Source of the DNA: Xanthobacter oligotrophicus
GTDB lineage: Bacteria; Pseudomonadota; Alphaproteobacteria; Rhizobiales; Xanthobacteraceae
Length of the DNA stretch: 64,000 nt
Reading direction: 5' to 3'
Assembly: GCF_008364685.1 (NCBI RefSeq)
Contig: NZ_VTTL01000001.1
Coordinates: 124,001-188,000 of the forward strand
In this document: one piece after another, positions 25,980 to 35,921 of the stretch
How the letters are laid out: each line of letters starts with the position of its first letter
Numbering within the stretch: the first letter of the stretch is position 1
The notes under the pieces: generated by a model
Database searches by the model: none
Seen by the model: only the letters and a program-made list of their open reading frames with translations
What the model was told of the DNA's origin: nothing
Made by a program: the position numbers and the translations under genes

Positions 25980-27179
25980 ATGGCCCATGATGCTCCCGCA
26001 GCCGCCGGCGGCCCCACCAAGCTGGTGATCCGCAACATCGGCCTCATCCTCAGCGGCGATCTTGCACGGCCCATCCTCGATGCCGACACGGTGGTGGCGG
26101 AGGGCGGCAAGATCACCGCCATCGGCCGCGAGAAGGACGTGGACACCGAGGGCGCCACCACCCTCGTCGACGCCAACGGCACCACGCTCACCCCCGGCCT
26201 CATCGACAGCCACGTCCACCCCGTCGCCGGCGACTGGACCCCGCGCCAGAGCCAGATGAACTGGATCGATTCATCGCTCCATGGCGGCGTCACCACCATG
26301 ATCTCGGCGGGCGAGGTGCATTATCCCGGCCGCGCCAAGGACGTGGTGGGGCTGAAGGCGTTGGCCATCACCGCCCAGCGCTCGTTCGACGCCTTCCGCC
26401 CCTCGGGGGTGAAGGTGCATGCGGGCGCCCCCGTCATCGAGAACGAGATGGTGGAGGATGATTTCAAGGAACTGGCCGCCGCCGGCGTGAAGCTGCTGGG
26501 CGAAGTGGGCCTCGGCGGCGTGAAGGACGGCCCCACGGCGCGCAAGATGGTGGGGTGGGCGCGCAAGTACGGCATCCAGTCCACCATCCACACCGGGGGC
26601 CCCTCCATCCCCGGCTCCGGCCTCATCGACAAGGACGTGGTGCTGGAGGCGGACACCGACGTGGTGGGTCACATCAATGGCGGCCACACCGCGCTTCCGG
26701 ACAACCAGATCCGCTGCATCTGCGAGGGCTGCAAGCGTGGGCTGGAGATCGTGCACAACGGCAACGAGCGCTCCGCCCTCTACACCCTGCGCATCGCCCG
26801 CGAGATGGGCGAGCTCAACCGCGTCATCCTCGGCACCGACGGGCCGGCGGGCTCGGGCGTCCAGCCGCTGGGGATCCTGCGTATGGTGTCCATGCTGTCG
26901 GCACTCGGCGAGCTGCCGGCGGAGGAGGCGTTCTGCCTCGCCACCGGCAACACCGCGCGCATGCGGGCGCTGGATTGCGGGATCATCGAGGTGGGCCGGG
27001 CGGCGGATTTCGTGCTGATGGACAAGGCGCAGCACTCGCCCGGCGTGACGCTGCTGGACAGCGTGCGGCTCGGCGACCTGCCGGGGGTGTGCATGACCGT
27101 CATCGACGGCATCGTGCGCTCCCAGCGCTCCCGCAACACCCCGCCCGCCGGCCGCATGCCGGTGGTGGTGAAAGGCTGA
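25980..27179 (+). CDS. ena: enamidase (tetrahydro-6-oxonicotinate amidohydrolase)
   Basis: This 399-residue amidohydrolase-superfamily enzyme is proposed to open the ring of 1,4,5,6-tetrahydro-6-oxonicotinate, giving ammonia and 2-formylglutarate, as enamidase of Eubacterium barkeri does. Metal-site landmarks are DSHVHP (first HxH), GEVGLGG, STIHTGG, HINGGH and GTDGPAGSG. The GNTARM segment and the C-terminal GRAADFVLMD strand are typical amidohydrolase elements. It follows the ferredoxin/reductase pair by 117 bases. Together with nicAB and hnr it makes a linear three-step route from nicotinate to an acyclic product. Other amidohydrolases (dihydropyrimidinase-like) were considered, but context favours enamidase. 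Confidence 0.85.
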   Translation: MAHDAPAAAGGPTKLVIRNIGLILSGDLARPILDADTVVAEGGKITAIGREKDVDTEGATTLVDANGTTLTPGLIDSHVHPVAGDWTPRQSQMNWIDSSLHGGVTTMISAGEVHYPGRAKDVVGLKALAITAQRSFDAFRPSGVKVHAGAPVIENEMVEDDFKELAAAGVKLLGEVGLGGVKDGPTARKMVGWARKYGIQSTIHTGGPSIPGSGLIDKDVVLEADTDVVGHINGGHTALPDNQIRCICEGCKRGLEIVHNGNERSALYTLRIAREMGELNRVILGTDGPAGSGVQPLGILRMVSMLSALGELPAEEAFCLATGNTARMRALDCGIIEVGRAADFVLMDKAQHSPGVTLLDSVRLGDLPGVCMTVIDGIVRSQRSRNTPPAGRMPVVVKG

Positions 27180-27183
27180 GCTG

Positions 27184-28110
27184 TCAGGCCTCCGCTGCCG
27201 GCTTCGGCTGGCGCAGCACCAGCAGGTTGCCGGCGAGCACCAGCGCGATGCCGGCGGCCGCTGTCAGCGTCCAGTGGTAGTCCTCGAACAGGGTGGAGAG
27301 GAACAGCGCCACGATGGGGAACATGACCGTGCCGTAGCCGGCGCGGTTCGCCCCGATGCGGCGGATGAGCTGGATGTAGACGGCGAAGCCGGCCAGCGTC
27401 TGGAACACGATCAGGAAGCCCAGCGAGCCCAGGTAGCGCACACTCCAGTCCACCATGAACGGCGCGCCCCGCACCAGGCTGATGATGAGCAGGATGAGGA
27501 AGCCGTAGGCGAACCCCCAGAAGCTGGTGGACGCCATGGGATAGCCCCGCCGCCCGGCCACCCCCGACAGCAGGCTGCCGAACGAGAAGCTCACCGTCCC
27601 GGCGACGCCCAGCGCCAGCCCCTCCCCCGCGCCGTTGATGCCCCGCCCGTCGGCAAGGCTCGGCCCGAACACCAGCGCGGTGCCGGCGATGCCAGCCAGC
27701 GCGCCCAGCAGGATCTGCCGGCGCAGCGGCACGCGCAGGAACAGCGCCGAGAACAGGGGAATGAGGATGGCGGAGAGGGAGAAGATCACCGACAGCAGCC
27801 CGGACGGCAGGTGATAGCCGGAATAATAGAAGAACAGGAAGTTCAGCGAGAACAGGGTCGCCCCGAGGCCCGCGAACAGCAGGTGGTCCCGTGCCTTGAA
27901 CGCGAGGGGCGCGCGGGTGGCGATCACGAACACCAGCATGGCGAGGGTGGCGACGAGGAAGCGCCAGGTGCCCGACACTTCCGGTGCCACCACGCCCAGC
28001 TGGAGCTTCAGCGGCAGCCAGCCCGAGCCGAAGATCAGCACGCACACCGCGTACAGAACGAAGTCGCGCGGGCCGAGGGGCCCATCGGTTCGGGACGTGT
28101 CGGGGGGCAT
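27184..28110 (-). CDS. EamA/DMT-family transporter
   Basis: This 308-residue inner-membrane protein has about ten transmembrane helices in two EamA repeats (VLIFGSGWLPLKLQLG and GSLLSGVAGRRGYP... regions), the architecture of drug/metabolite exporters. The ATG at 28110 was chosen; an open frame continues upstream but is not hydrophobic. It is convergent with enamidase, four bases apart. Its substrate is unknown; export of a pathway by-product cannot be excluded but nothing in the sequence shows it. Confidence 0.85.
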   Translation of the reverse strand: MPPDTSRTDGPLGPRDFVLYAVCVLIFGSGWLPLKLQLGVVAPEVSGTWRFLVATLAMLVFVIATRAPLAFKARDHLLFAGLGATLFSLNFLFFYYSGYHLPSGLLSVIFSLSAILIPLFSALFLRVPLRRQILLGALAGIAGTALVFGPSLADGRGINGAGEGLALGVAGTVSFSFGSLLSGVAGRRGYPMASTSFWGFAYGFLILLIISLVRGAPFMVDWSVRYLGSLGFLIVFQTLAGFAVYIQLIRRIGANRAGYGTVMFPIVALFLSTLFEDYHWTLTAAAGIALVLAGNLLVLRQPKPAAEA

Positions 28111-28340
28111 GGGGGGCAGATCCAGGCAGGAGCCCCAAGGTAGAGCACGCGCCCGCCGCCCCCGCAACGCGACCTGCGGACGAGGTCGGCGCGATACCCC
28201 CACGCAGGCGCGTGGCACCGCGCGCAACATCGCCGTCCGGGTGAAAACTACGCTTTGCTGCATGGCATCAGCGCATGGCTGCAATGCGCTCAGCTCATGC
28301 GGCAGCGGCAGGCGGCGTTACCCGCGCACGCCGCTCCGAC

Positions 28341-29711
28341 TCAGTAGGCCAGCGCCTTGAAGGCCGGCTCCACCGAGTGCTCCCATTCGCCGTTGTAGAG
28401 CGCCAGCAGCTTGTCGGCCGGGGAGCGGCCGGTGAGCACGATCTCTTCCAGCGGCTCCAGGAAGCGCGTCTCGTCGCGGCCCAGCCGGTCGTGGAAGCCG
28501 CGCCGCTTCAGCCCGGCTTCCGACAGCTTGAGCACGTCGCGGGCGATCTCGCGCAGCGGACGGCCGGCGATCTCGGCCTTCAGGCCGAGGCGGGGCACGT
28601 CGTCCCGCAGTTGCTGGCGCTGCTCGGCGGTCCAGTCCTTGGCGAGTTCCCAGGCGGCGTCGAGGCTCTGGCTGTCATAGAGCAGGCCCACCCAGAGGGC
28701 CGGCATCGCGCACAGCTTGGCCCAGGGGCCGGCATCGGCGCCGCGCATCTCCAGGAAGCGCTTCAGGCGTACCTCCGGGAAGATGGTGGAGAGGTGGTTG
28801 ATCCAGTCGGAGAGGGTCGCGGTCTCGCCCGGCAGCAGCGGATGGCGGCCGGCGAGCAGGTCGCGGAACGAGGTGCCCGACACGTCCACGTAAGACTCAC
28901 CGCGCTTCACGAAATACATGGGCACGTCGAGGGCGTAGTCCACATAGCGGTCGAAGCCGAAGCCGTCCTCGAAGGCGAAGGGCAGCATGCCGGAGCGGGC
29001 ATTGTCGGTGTCGCGCCAGATCTCGGAGCGGAACGAGAGGAAGCCGTTGGGCTTGCCTTCCGTGAACGGCGAATTGGCGAACAGGGCGGTCGCCACCGGC
29101 TGGAGCGCGAGGCCGACGCGCATCTTCTTGACCATGTCGGCTTCGGACGAGAAGTCGAGATTCACCTGCACGGTGCAGGTGCGGAACATCATGTCGAGGC
29201 CCAGCTTGCCCACCTTGGGCATGTAGCCGGCCATGATCTTATAGCGGCCCTTGGGCATCACCGGGGTCTCGGTGCGGGTCCACTTGGGGCTCATGCCGAT
29301 GCCGAGGAAGCCGATGCCCAGGGGCTCCGCCACCTCGCGCACCTGCGCCAGGTGGGCATTCAGCTCCGCGCAGGTCTCGTGGATGGTGGAGACCGGCGCG
29401 CCCGACAGCTCGAACTGGCCGCCCGGCTCCAGCGAGATGGCCCCGCCCCCGGTCACATCGGCGAGGCCGATGATGGTGGTGCCCTCCATGATGGGCTCCC
29501 AGCCGAGCAGGGAGCGCATGCCTTCCAGCAGCTTGCGGATGCCCTTGTCGCCGTCATAGGGCACCGGCTCGTGGCGGCCGAGGGTGAAGGGGATTTTCTC
29601 GTGCTCGGTGCCGATGCGAAAGGCCCGCTCCGGTTTGGACCCCTGTTCCATCCACTCCACCAGCTCATGCCGGCCGGCAATGGGGGTCGCGTCAAGGGTG
29701 TCCCGGGCCAT
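28341..29711 (-). CDS. gshA: glutamate--cysteine ligase, plant/alphaproteobacterial type
   Basis: This 456-residue enzyme makes gamma-glutamylcysteine, the first step of glutathione synthesis. It belongs to the GCS2/plant-like class found in Rhizobiales: FRIGTEHEKIPF at the N-terminus, ISLEPGGQFELSGAP (glutamate/ATP site), RTCTVQVNLDFSSEADM and LKRFLEMRGADAGPW. The ATG at 29711 gives the usual MARDTLDATPI start. Glutathione links it to the Atm1-type exporter at 54631. Confidence 0.95.
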   Translation of the reverse strand: MARDTLDATPIAGRHELVEWMEQGSKPERAFRIGTEHEKIPFTLGRHEPVPYDGDKGIRKLLEGMRSLLGWEPIMEGTTIIGLADVTGGGAISLEPGGQFELSGAPVSTIHETCAELNAHLAQVREVAEPLGIGFLGIGMSPKWTRTETPVMPKGRYKIMAGYMPKVGKLGLDMMFRTCTVQVNLDFSSEADMVKKMRVGLALQPVATALFANSPFTEGKPNGFLSFRSEIWRDTDNARSGMLPFAFEDGFGFDRYVDYALDVPMYFVKRGESYVDVSGTSFRDLLAGRHPLLPGETATLSDWINHLSTIFPEVRLKRFLEMRGADAGPWAKLCAMPALWVGLLYDSQSLDAAWELAKDWTAEQRQQLRDDVPRLGLKAEIAGRPLREIARDVLKLSEAGLKRRGFHDRLGRDETRFLEPLEEIVLTGRSPADKLLALYNGEWEHSVEPAFKALAY

Positions 29712-29854
29712 ACGAAATCTCTTCAACGAAAAGGGCGCGAGACCATACACGGCGGCCCGGCCAAGGCAACAGATGCTTCGGTTTCTCGATACCGTCCAGA
29801 CGCACCCTTCAACCGGGACACACTGCCCGGCGCACAGGAATGCGCCCGAAGCGG

Positions 29855-29890
29855 CAAGTCCGGCGGCAAGTCCGGCGGCAGGTCCGGTGG
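29855..29890. repeat. 12-bp tandem repeat, three units
   Basis: CAAGTCCGGCGG occurs at 29855-29866 and 29867-29878, followed by CAGGTCCGGTGG (29879-29890). It lies between the kdsA stop and the gshA start. It has no coding role that can be seen and could vary in copy number. Confidence 0.8.
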
Positions 29891-29917
29891 GGCCGGACGG
29901 CCAAGCCCAAGCTCAGA

Positions 29918-30796
29918 TCAGATGGTGACGGGATTGGCTTTTGCAACGGCGTCGAAGGCCTGGAGCGTGGCGATCAGCTCTTCCAGCTGGGAGAGCGGCA
30001 CCATGTTCGGCCCGTCGGAGGGGGCCTTGTCCGGGTCGGGATGGGTCTCGATGAACACCGCCGCCACCCCCACGGCCACCGCCGCGCGGGCCAGCACCGG
30101 CACGAACTCGCGCTGGCCGCCGGAGGACGAGCCCTGCCCGCCCGGCTGCTGCACAGAGTGGGTGGCATCGAACACCACCGGCGCGCCCGTGGTCTTGGCC
30201 AGGATGGGCAGCGCCCGCATGTCGGAGACGAGGGTGTTGTAGCCGAAGGACACGCCCCGCTCGGTCACCAGCACCCGGCCATTGCCGGCGCCGGTGAGCT
30301 TGTTGACCACGTTGGCCATGTCCCAGGGGGCAAGGAACTGGCCCTTCTTCACGTTCACCGTCTTGCCGGTGCGGGCGGCGGCGATGAGCAGGTCGGTCTG
30401 GCGGCACAGGAAGGCGGGGATCTGGAGCACGTCCACCGCCTGCGCGGCGGCGGCGCACTGGTCGATCTCGTGCACGTCGGTGAGCACCGGCAGGCCGAGG
30501 CTCTCGCGGATCTCGGCGAACACGGGCAAGGCGGCTTCCAGCCCCAGGCCCCGCTGGGCCGAGAGCGAGGTGCGGTTGGCCTTGTCGAAGGAGGTCTTGA
30601 AGATGAGGCCGATGCCGCGGCGCTGAACGATCTCCTTCAGCGCGGAGGCCACCTCTAGCGCGTGGGCGCGGCTTTCCATCTGGCAGGGGCCGGCGATGAG
30701 CGCCAGCGGCAGGCCGTTGCCAATGCGCACGGGTCCCACATCTTGCCCCACCTCGACGATGGCGTGGGGCGTGGTGGCGGGCGGTGCGGCGTTCAT
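29918..30796 (-). CDS. kdsA: 3-deoxy-8-phosphooctulonate synthase (KDO-8-phosphate synthase)
   Basis: This 292-residue enzyme condenses phosphoenolpyruvate and arabinose 5-phosphate to KDO-8-P for lipopolysaccharide. Landmarks are [62 protein letters not shown] and [13 protein letters not shown]. The ATG at 30796 has AAGGA upstream. The gene does not overlap neighbours; a gdx terminator lies upstream. Confidence 0.96.
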   Translation of the reverse strand: MNAAPPATTPHAIVEVGQDVGPVRIGNGLPLALIAGPCQMESRAHALEVASALKEIVQRRGIGLIFKTSFDKANRTSLSAQRGLGLEAALPVFAEIRESLGLPVLTDVHEIDQCAAAAQAVDVLQIPAFLCRQTDLLIAAARTGKTVNVKKGQFLAPWDMANVVNKLTGAGNGRVLVTERGVSFGYNTLVSDMRALPILAKTTGAPVVFDATHSVQQPGGQGSSSGGQREFVPVLARAAVAVGVAAVFIETHPDPDKAPSDGPNMVPLSQLEELIATLQAFDAVAKANPVTI

Positions 30797-30852
30797 GGGA
30801 TCATCCTTGGAAGCGGCGCCGCCGGGCAGAACCCGGCCGCGCGCCAAACTAG

Positions 30853-30910
30853 CTCTAGAGCCATTTCAGCAAAAGCGTGAAACGGTTTTGCGTCCGAAAT
30901 TGCGTTAAAA
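30853..30910. repeat. Rhizobiales-type dispersed repeat
   Basis: This stretch (TCTAGAGCCATTTCAG..., with later AAACGGTTTTGCG) resembles short elements beginning TAGAGC found widely between genes in Rhizobiales. A related element occurs at 58098-58145 in the window (TTAGAGCGTTTTTCC). It is recognised by pattern memory, not by search. Confidence 0.45.
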
Positions 30911-30918
30911 CAACACGT

Positions 30919-30958
30919 TGGCGCGCATTCGCGAACGGGAGTTTGCGAATGCGCGCCA
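30919..30958 (-). terminator. intrinsic terminator downstream of gdx
   Basis: Perfect 14-bp arms, TGGCGCGCATTCGC (30919-30932) and its complement GCGAATGCGCGCCA (30945-30958), have a 12-base loop that can pair further. Read on the - strand, the stem begins 3 bases after the gdx stop and is followed by GTTGTTTTAA, a T-rich tail. Confidence 0.8.
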
Positions 30959-30961
30959 CCA

Positions 30962-31279
30962 TTATGGTGTGACCAGCTTCAGCCCCACGATCCCGGCGCC
31001 GATAAGGCCGATGGAGGCAAGGCGCAGCAGGTCGGTGGATTCGGAGAAGAAGAGGATGCCGACGAGTGCCGTGCCCACGGTGCCGATTCCCGCCCACACC
31101 GCATAGGCGGTGCCGATGGGGATGCCCCTGAGCGCGAGGGAGAGCAGGAACAGGCTGACCGCGATGGCCGACAGGGTGAAGACACTGGGCCACAGCCGGG
31201 TGAAGCCTTCCGACTGCTTCATTCCGATGGCCCAAGCGATTTCGGTGAGACCGGCGACGAACAGATAGATCCACGCCAT
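30962..31279 (-). CDS. gdx: Gdx/SugE guanidinium exporter, small multidrug resistance family
   Basis: This 105-residue protein has four membrane helices and works as an antiparallel dimer exchanging guanidinium for protons. The first helix has the essential glutamate at residue 13 (FVAGLTEIAWAIGMK). GIPIGTAYAVWAGIGTVG and GLIGAGIVGLKL match Gdx rather than the polyaromatic-drug EmrE type. The ATG at 31279 begins MAWIYLF, as SugE proteins do. Its leader carries two ACGR-loop hairpins diagnostic of the guanidine-II riboswitch, which independently supports the substrate. Confidence 0.93.
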   Translation of the reverse strand: MAWIYLFVAGLTEIAWAIGMKQSEGFTRLWPSVFTLSAIAVSLFLLSLALRGIPIGTAYAVWAGIGTVGTALVGILFFSESTDLLRLASIGLIGAGIVGLKLVTP

Positions 31280-31298
31280 GGGCGGGTACCTCGGGAGG

Positions 31299-31346
31299 CA
31301 GGGTCGTCCCCGCCGCTCGATACGCAAGGGCGCGCGGCCGTCCGCG
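31299..31346 (-). promoter_or_regulatory. guanidine-II (mini-ykkC) riboswitch upstream of gdx
   Basis: On the - strand transcript two hairpins follow each other: CGCGG-ACGG-CCGCG (31346 to 31333) and CGGGG-ACGA-CCCTG (31312 to 31299), joined by 20 bases. Paired hairpins with ACGR tetraloops are the defining feature of mini-ykkC RNAs, which bind guanidinium. The second hairpin ends six bases before the likely Shine-Dalgarno GAGG, consistent with translational control. Upstream, GGGGAC/GTCCCC stems (31354-31369) can form a competing structure with 31345-31350. Linker length is within the variable range I know for the class; an Rfam scan (RF01068) would settle it. Confidence 0.8.
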
Positions 31347-31472
31347 TCCCGTCGGGGACGGATGTCCCCTGCCCTCATTTAGGGCATCCCGCGCGCCGGT
31401 GAAGCCCGAGGCAGTGCACAAATGCGCGGCAGTGGGGGCCCCGCCGGGAGGCTGGAGGCCGCGAAACTCAGG

Positions 31473-31646
31473 CCGTCATGGCCGGGCTTGTCCCGGAAGT
31501 CGGCTGTTGCCGACTTCCGCCCTTACGAACGGAACCCGCAAACATGCGGGTTCCGGCCATCCACGTGGCTCGGCCGGGAACACAGCTCCAAACGGAGCGC
31601 AGACGGCGCGGCGTGGATGCCCGGCACAAGGCCGGGCATGACGGTC
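31473..31646. repeat. long dispersed intergenic inverted repeat, copy 4, interrupted
   Basis: The left arm CCGTCATGGCCGGGCTTGTC starts 31474 and the right arm (GCGTGGATGCCCGGCACAAG, then GCCGGGCATGACGG) ends near 31645. Compared with the other copies it is longer because a separate twin-hairpin unit lies inside the left arm at 31495-31554. Confidence 0.75.
31495..31554. repeat. twin-hairpin unit nested in dispersed repeat copy 4
   Basis: Hairpin one is GGAAGTCGGC, TGTT, GCCGACTTCC (31495-31518). Hairpin two is GGAACCCGCA, AACA, TGCGGGTTCC (31531-31554). Both have perfect 10-bp arms and 4-base loops, separated by 12 bases. The unit is flanked by CCGG at 31493-31496 and 31553-31556, while the other repeat copies have a single CCGG or equivalent there. 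Confidence 0.7.
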
Positions 31647-31666
31647 TGTGGGGAACCGGGGCCCTC

Positions 31667-32539
31667 TCACCCCTCCGGCAGCTCGAACACCAGCGTGGCG
31701 CCCATGGCGGCCTTGGGCGGCACCACGACCACGCCGGCGATGGCCTCCTCCACCATGCGCCGGGCCGCCAGCGAGCGCCGCAGCTCCGGGGCGCCGGTGG
31801 TGTTGAAGCGCACCGCCGCCAGCCGCAGGCCCTCCCCGCCGGGCGCGGGGACGCCGTAGCGCTCGGTGAACAGGGGCCGGCTCATCACGTCCACGGCGCC
31901 GCGCGGGGTCTGGCCCACGAACCAGTCGTCGCTGGCCCGCAGCACCGGCCCGCCGGTGACCGTCTCCAGGAATGCCTTGTGCAGGGCTGGCGCATCCGCC
32001 ACCAGCACCACGCCGGCGACCCCAGTGACCTGGTTGGAATGGCGCTGCAGGTCCGCCGACCAGAAATTCTCGGGCAGCTTCTGGGTGCAGGTGAACAGGC
32101 CCAGGTCCGGCGAGAGCGGGTCGCGGGCGAAGGCGAGGGTGAAGCCCACCTCCACCTCCTGCCCGTCCGGCCGGCGGGCGGTGCGGCCGAACTCGAAGGT
32201 GTCGAACCCGCCGAAGTTCTCGATATCGAAAGCGGCCTTGTCGGCTTCCGGGTCGGTGCCCTCGAGCGCCAGCATGGAGAGGCCCTGCCCGCAGGATTCA
32301 AGGAAGCGCTGGTTGAAGGCGCCGAACGAGAAGCGCGTGCCCTCGTCCGGGGGAATCTTTTCCGGCTCAACCACTTGCAGCAGCTCGACGAAGAAGCCGG
32401 GGGTCTGGACGATGCGGTTCTCGGTGCCCCAGGGATGCCGGTTCCGCGCGCCCACGGTGAAACCCAGAAGGTCGTAAACCTCTCCCGCCGCATCCAGATC
32501 GCGGACGAGATGCACCACATGGTCAAGACCGCGTCGCAT
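31667..32539 (-). CDS. VOC-superfamily protein, glyoxalase-like domain
   Basis: This 290-residue protein begins with a vicinal-oxygen-chelate half (LDHVVHLVRDLDAAGEVYDLLGF) containing the first metal-ligand His, then EVEVGFTLAFARDP and a second beta-alpha module towards the C-terminus. It resembles the PF13468 glyoxalase-like group, whose substrates are mostly unknown. The ATG at 32539 starts the domain. It lies alone between the dispersed repeat and pyrG, 104 bases downstream of the pyrG stop. No specific substrate can be assigned. Confidence 0.75.
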   Translation of the reverse strand: MRRGLDHVVHLVRDLDAAGEVYDLLGFTVGARNRHPWGTENRIVQTPGFFVELLQVVEPEKIPPDEGTRFSFGAFNQRFLESCGQGLSMLALEGTDPEADKAAFDIENFGGFDTFEFGRTARRPDGQEVEVGFTLAFARDPLSPDLGLFTCTQKLPENFWSADLQRHSNQVTGVAGVVLVADAPALHKAFLETVTGGPVLRASDDWFVGQTPRGAVDVMSRPLFTERYGVPAPGGEGLRLAAVRFNTTGAPELRRSLAARRMVEEAIAGVVVVPPKAAMGATLVFELPEG

Positions 32540-32643
32540 GCCTGCTCCCCTCCCCGACTCGCCAGGCTGGGAGCTTAAAGCGGCAGCGGCCGGGAGGGAA
32601 ACAACCGGCAGGCGAATACCTGCCGCTGGTCCCTGCCGACAGG

Positions 32644-34392
<1,749 letters not shown>

Positions 34393-34809
34393 TTACTTGG
34401 ACTGCGGAACCTGCGGGCCCGAAGGCGCGGCCGGCGTCGCGGGGGCACCCTGATCGGCGCCGCCGCCCTGCGGGCGAATCTGGTCGAGGATGCTGCCGCC
34501 GCTCTGGGGAACCTGCGGGCCAGACTGGGTCGCGGGCTGCAGGATCGAGCGCGGAGCCCGGCCCCAGCCCGCCACGATGGTCAGCGCCAGCGAGGTGATG
34601 AAGAAGATCAGCGCCAGGACGGCGGTGGCGCGGGTGAGCAGGTTGGCGGAGCCGCGCGCGGTGAAGAAGCCGCCGGCACCACCGCCCCCACCACCGCCGC
34701 CAATGCCGAGTCCACCGCCTTCAGAGCGCTGGATCAGCACCACGCCGATGAGCGCGAGCACCACCATGAGGTGAATGACAATGAGAACCGTCTGCATGGA
34801 ATCCATCAT
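34393..34809 (-). CDS. secG: preprotein translocase subunit SecG
   Basis: This 138-residue protein has two membrane helices (VLIVIHLMVVLALIGVVLIQR and ATAVLALIFFITSLALTIVAG) separated by the Gly-rich SecG loop (GGGLGIGGGGGGGG, FFTARGSANLL). SecG assists SecYE in export. A Pro/Gln-rich C-terminal tail carries SGPQVPQS twice, an alphaproteobacterial extension. The start may be the ATG at 34809 or that at 34797 (MQTVLIVIH), which matches most homologues. Confidence 0.93.
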   Translation of the reverse strand: MMDSMQTVLIVIHLMVVLALIGVVLIQRSEGGGLGIGGGGGGGGAGGFFTARGSANLLTRATAVLALIFFITSLALTIVAGWGRAPRSILQPATQSGPQVPQSGGSILDQIRPQGGGADQGAPATPAAPSGPQVPQSK

Positions 34810-34923
34810 GTTCGCGCCACGACCATAGCCCGGCGCGTCAGTTGCCGGTCTGTTACACGATCGGGCGCGCCGAGGGAAGGGTGTGGCTGCGGATGTCCCT
34901 GCGCCAGGCGCGGGACGGCTGCG

Positions 34924-35640
34924 CTACTGGAGATGGTCGATGGATGGGAGAAGCCTGGTCTGGAGCTTGGGCGCGAAGGCCGGAAGGTGGGCCTTCATCC
35001 ATTTGGCGGCCTCCGCGCGCTCGTCGCGGACAATCACCTGTTCCACTCGCGCAGACGCGTTTGGCGCGACGGCGACCAGGGTCCCCAGATAGACCACGTC
35101 GCCGGAGCGAAGCGGCACCGCCTTTTCCGCAGGCAGATCGCCGAAGCCATTGGGCGCCACCACCTCGAGGAACAGCGCACCATCGGAGCGAAGCCGGTAG
35201 CGGCGCCCGACTCGCGTGGAGAGGGGCAGGTAATTGCCCGGCGGCAGGGTGATGACACCCCATCCCACCTCGCTCTCGGTGCCCTTGTTCTGGATGAGGA
35301 TGTTCTTCACCTGGTTGGTGGAGGCCTCCCGGATCGCGGAGCGGGATGTACCGCTGAGCCGTTCATCGTCCGGCGTCTCACGGATGATGCGAACCACCGC
35401 GAGCGCTGCGCCCTCCGGCTTCAGGCGGTCGGGATTGACCCCCTTCAAGTCCTCGGGCTGAACCTCGACCCACTCGGAAAGGCTTCTTTCCGCCCGGTTC
35501 CTCGCCTTCGCGGCCTCGAACTTCTCCGGCCAGCCGGGCGATTCGGCCTGGCTGGCGCATCCGCAGAGAAGGCCGGCGGCGAAGACAACTATAAAGAGCG
35601 CGGCGGCGCGTCGCCGCTCCGCCGAAAACCGGATCTGCAT
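34924..35640 (-). CDS. putative lipoprotein of unknown function
   Basis: This 238-residue protein has a type II signal: hydrophobic AAALFIVVFAAG followed by the lipobox LLCGC, so it is probably lipid-anchored in the cell envelope. The mature part is mixed and not repetitive, with a beta-rich C-terminal half (LPPGNYLPLSTRVGRRYRL, VPLRSGDVVYLGTLVAV). No family was recognised. It stands alone between secG and the divergent M23 protein gene. Confidence 0.75.
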   Translation of the reverse strand: MQIRFSAERRRAAALFIVVFAAGLLCGCASQAESPGWPEKFEAAKARNRAERSLSEWVEVQPEDLKGVNPDRLKPEGAALAVVRIIRETPDDERLSGTSRSAIREASTNQVKNILIQNKGTESEVGWGVITLPPGNYLPLSTRVGRRYRLRSDGALFLEVVAPNGFGDLPAEKAVPLRSGDVVYLGTLVAVAPNASARVEQVIVRDERAEAAKWMKAHLPAFAPKLQTRLLPSIDHLQ

Positions 35641-35921
35641 AATGTGCGAGCCCCTGATCCCAGAAGGCTAGCCCTATACCTGAGGTTGCAATGGGGCGAA
35701 GAATGTGACCCAGCGGCAGAAGGCGGATTCAGCATGGGCGTGCCCGCCCGGCCACAACCGCCAGGCGATCCTGCCTCCAAACGGCACCTCTGACGCAAAC
35801 TGCCCGGAGAGGCCGTTGGCGCCATGGCGGTATCAGGCCGCAGATTGAAGATCCGGCCCGCTTGAACGAGGCTGTGCGCCGTCTTCCCCTTCGCGCCTCC
35901 TCCTGACCCGGGATTCCAGCC

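Noticed and set aside
25980-27179. Dihydropyrimidinase or allantoinase as the identity of the amidohydrolase.
   Set aside because: Its neighbours are nicotinate hydroxylase and 6-hydroxynicotinate reductase, no pyrimidine or purine genes are near, and sequence landmarks fit the enamidase group better.
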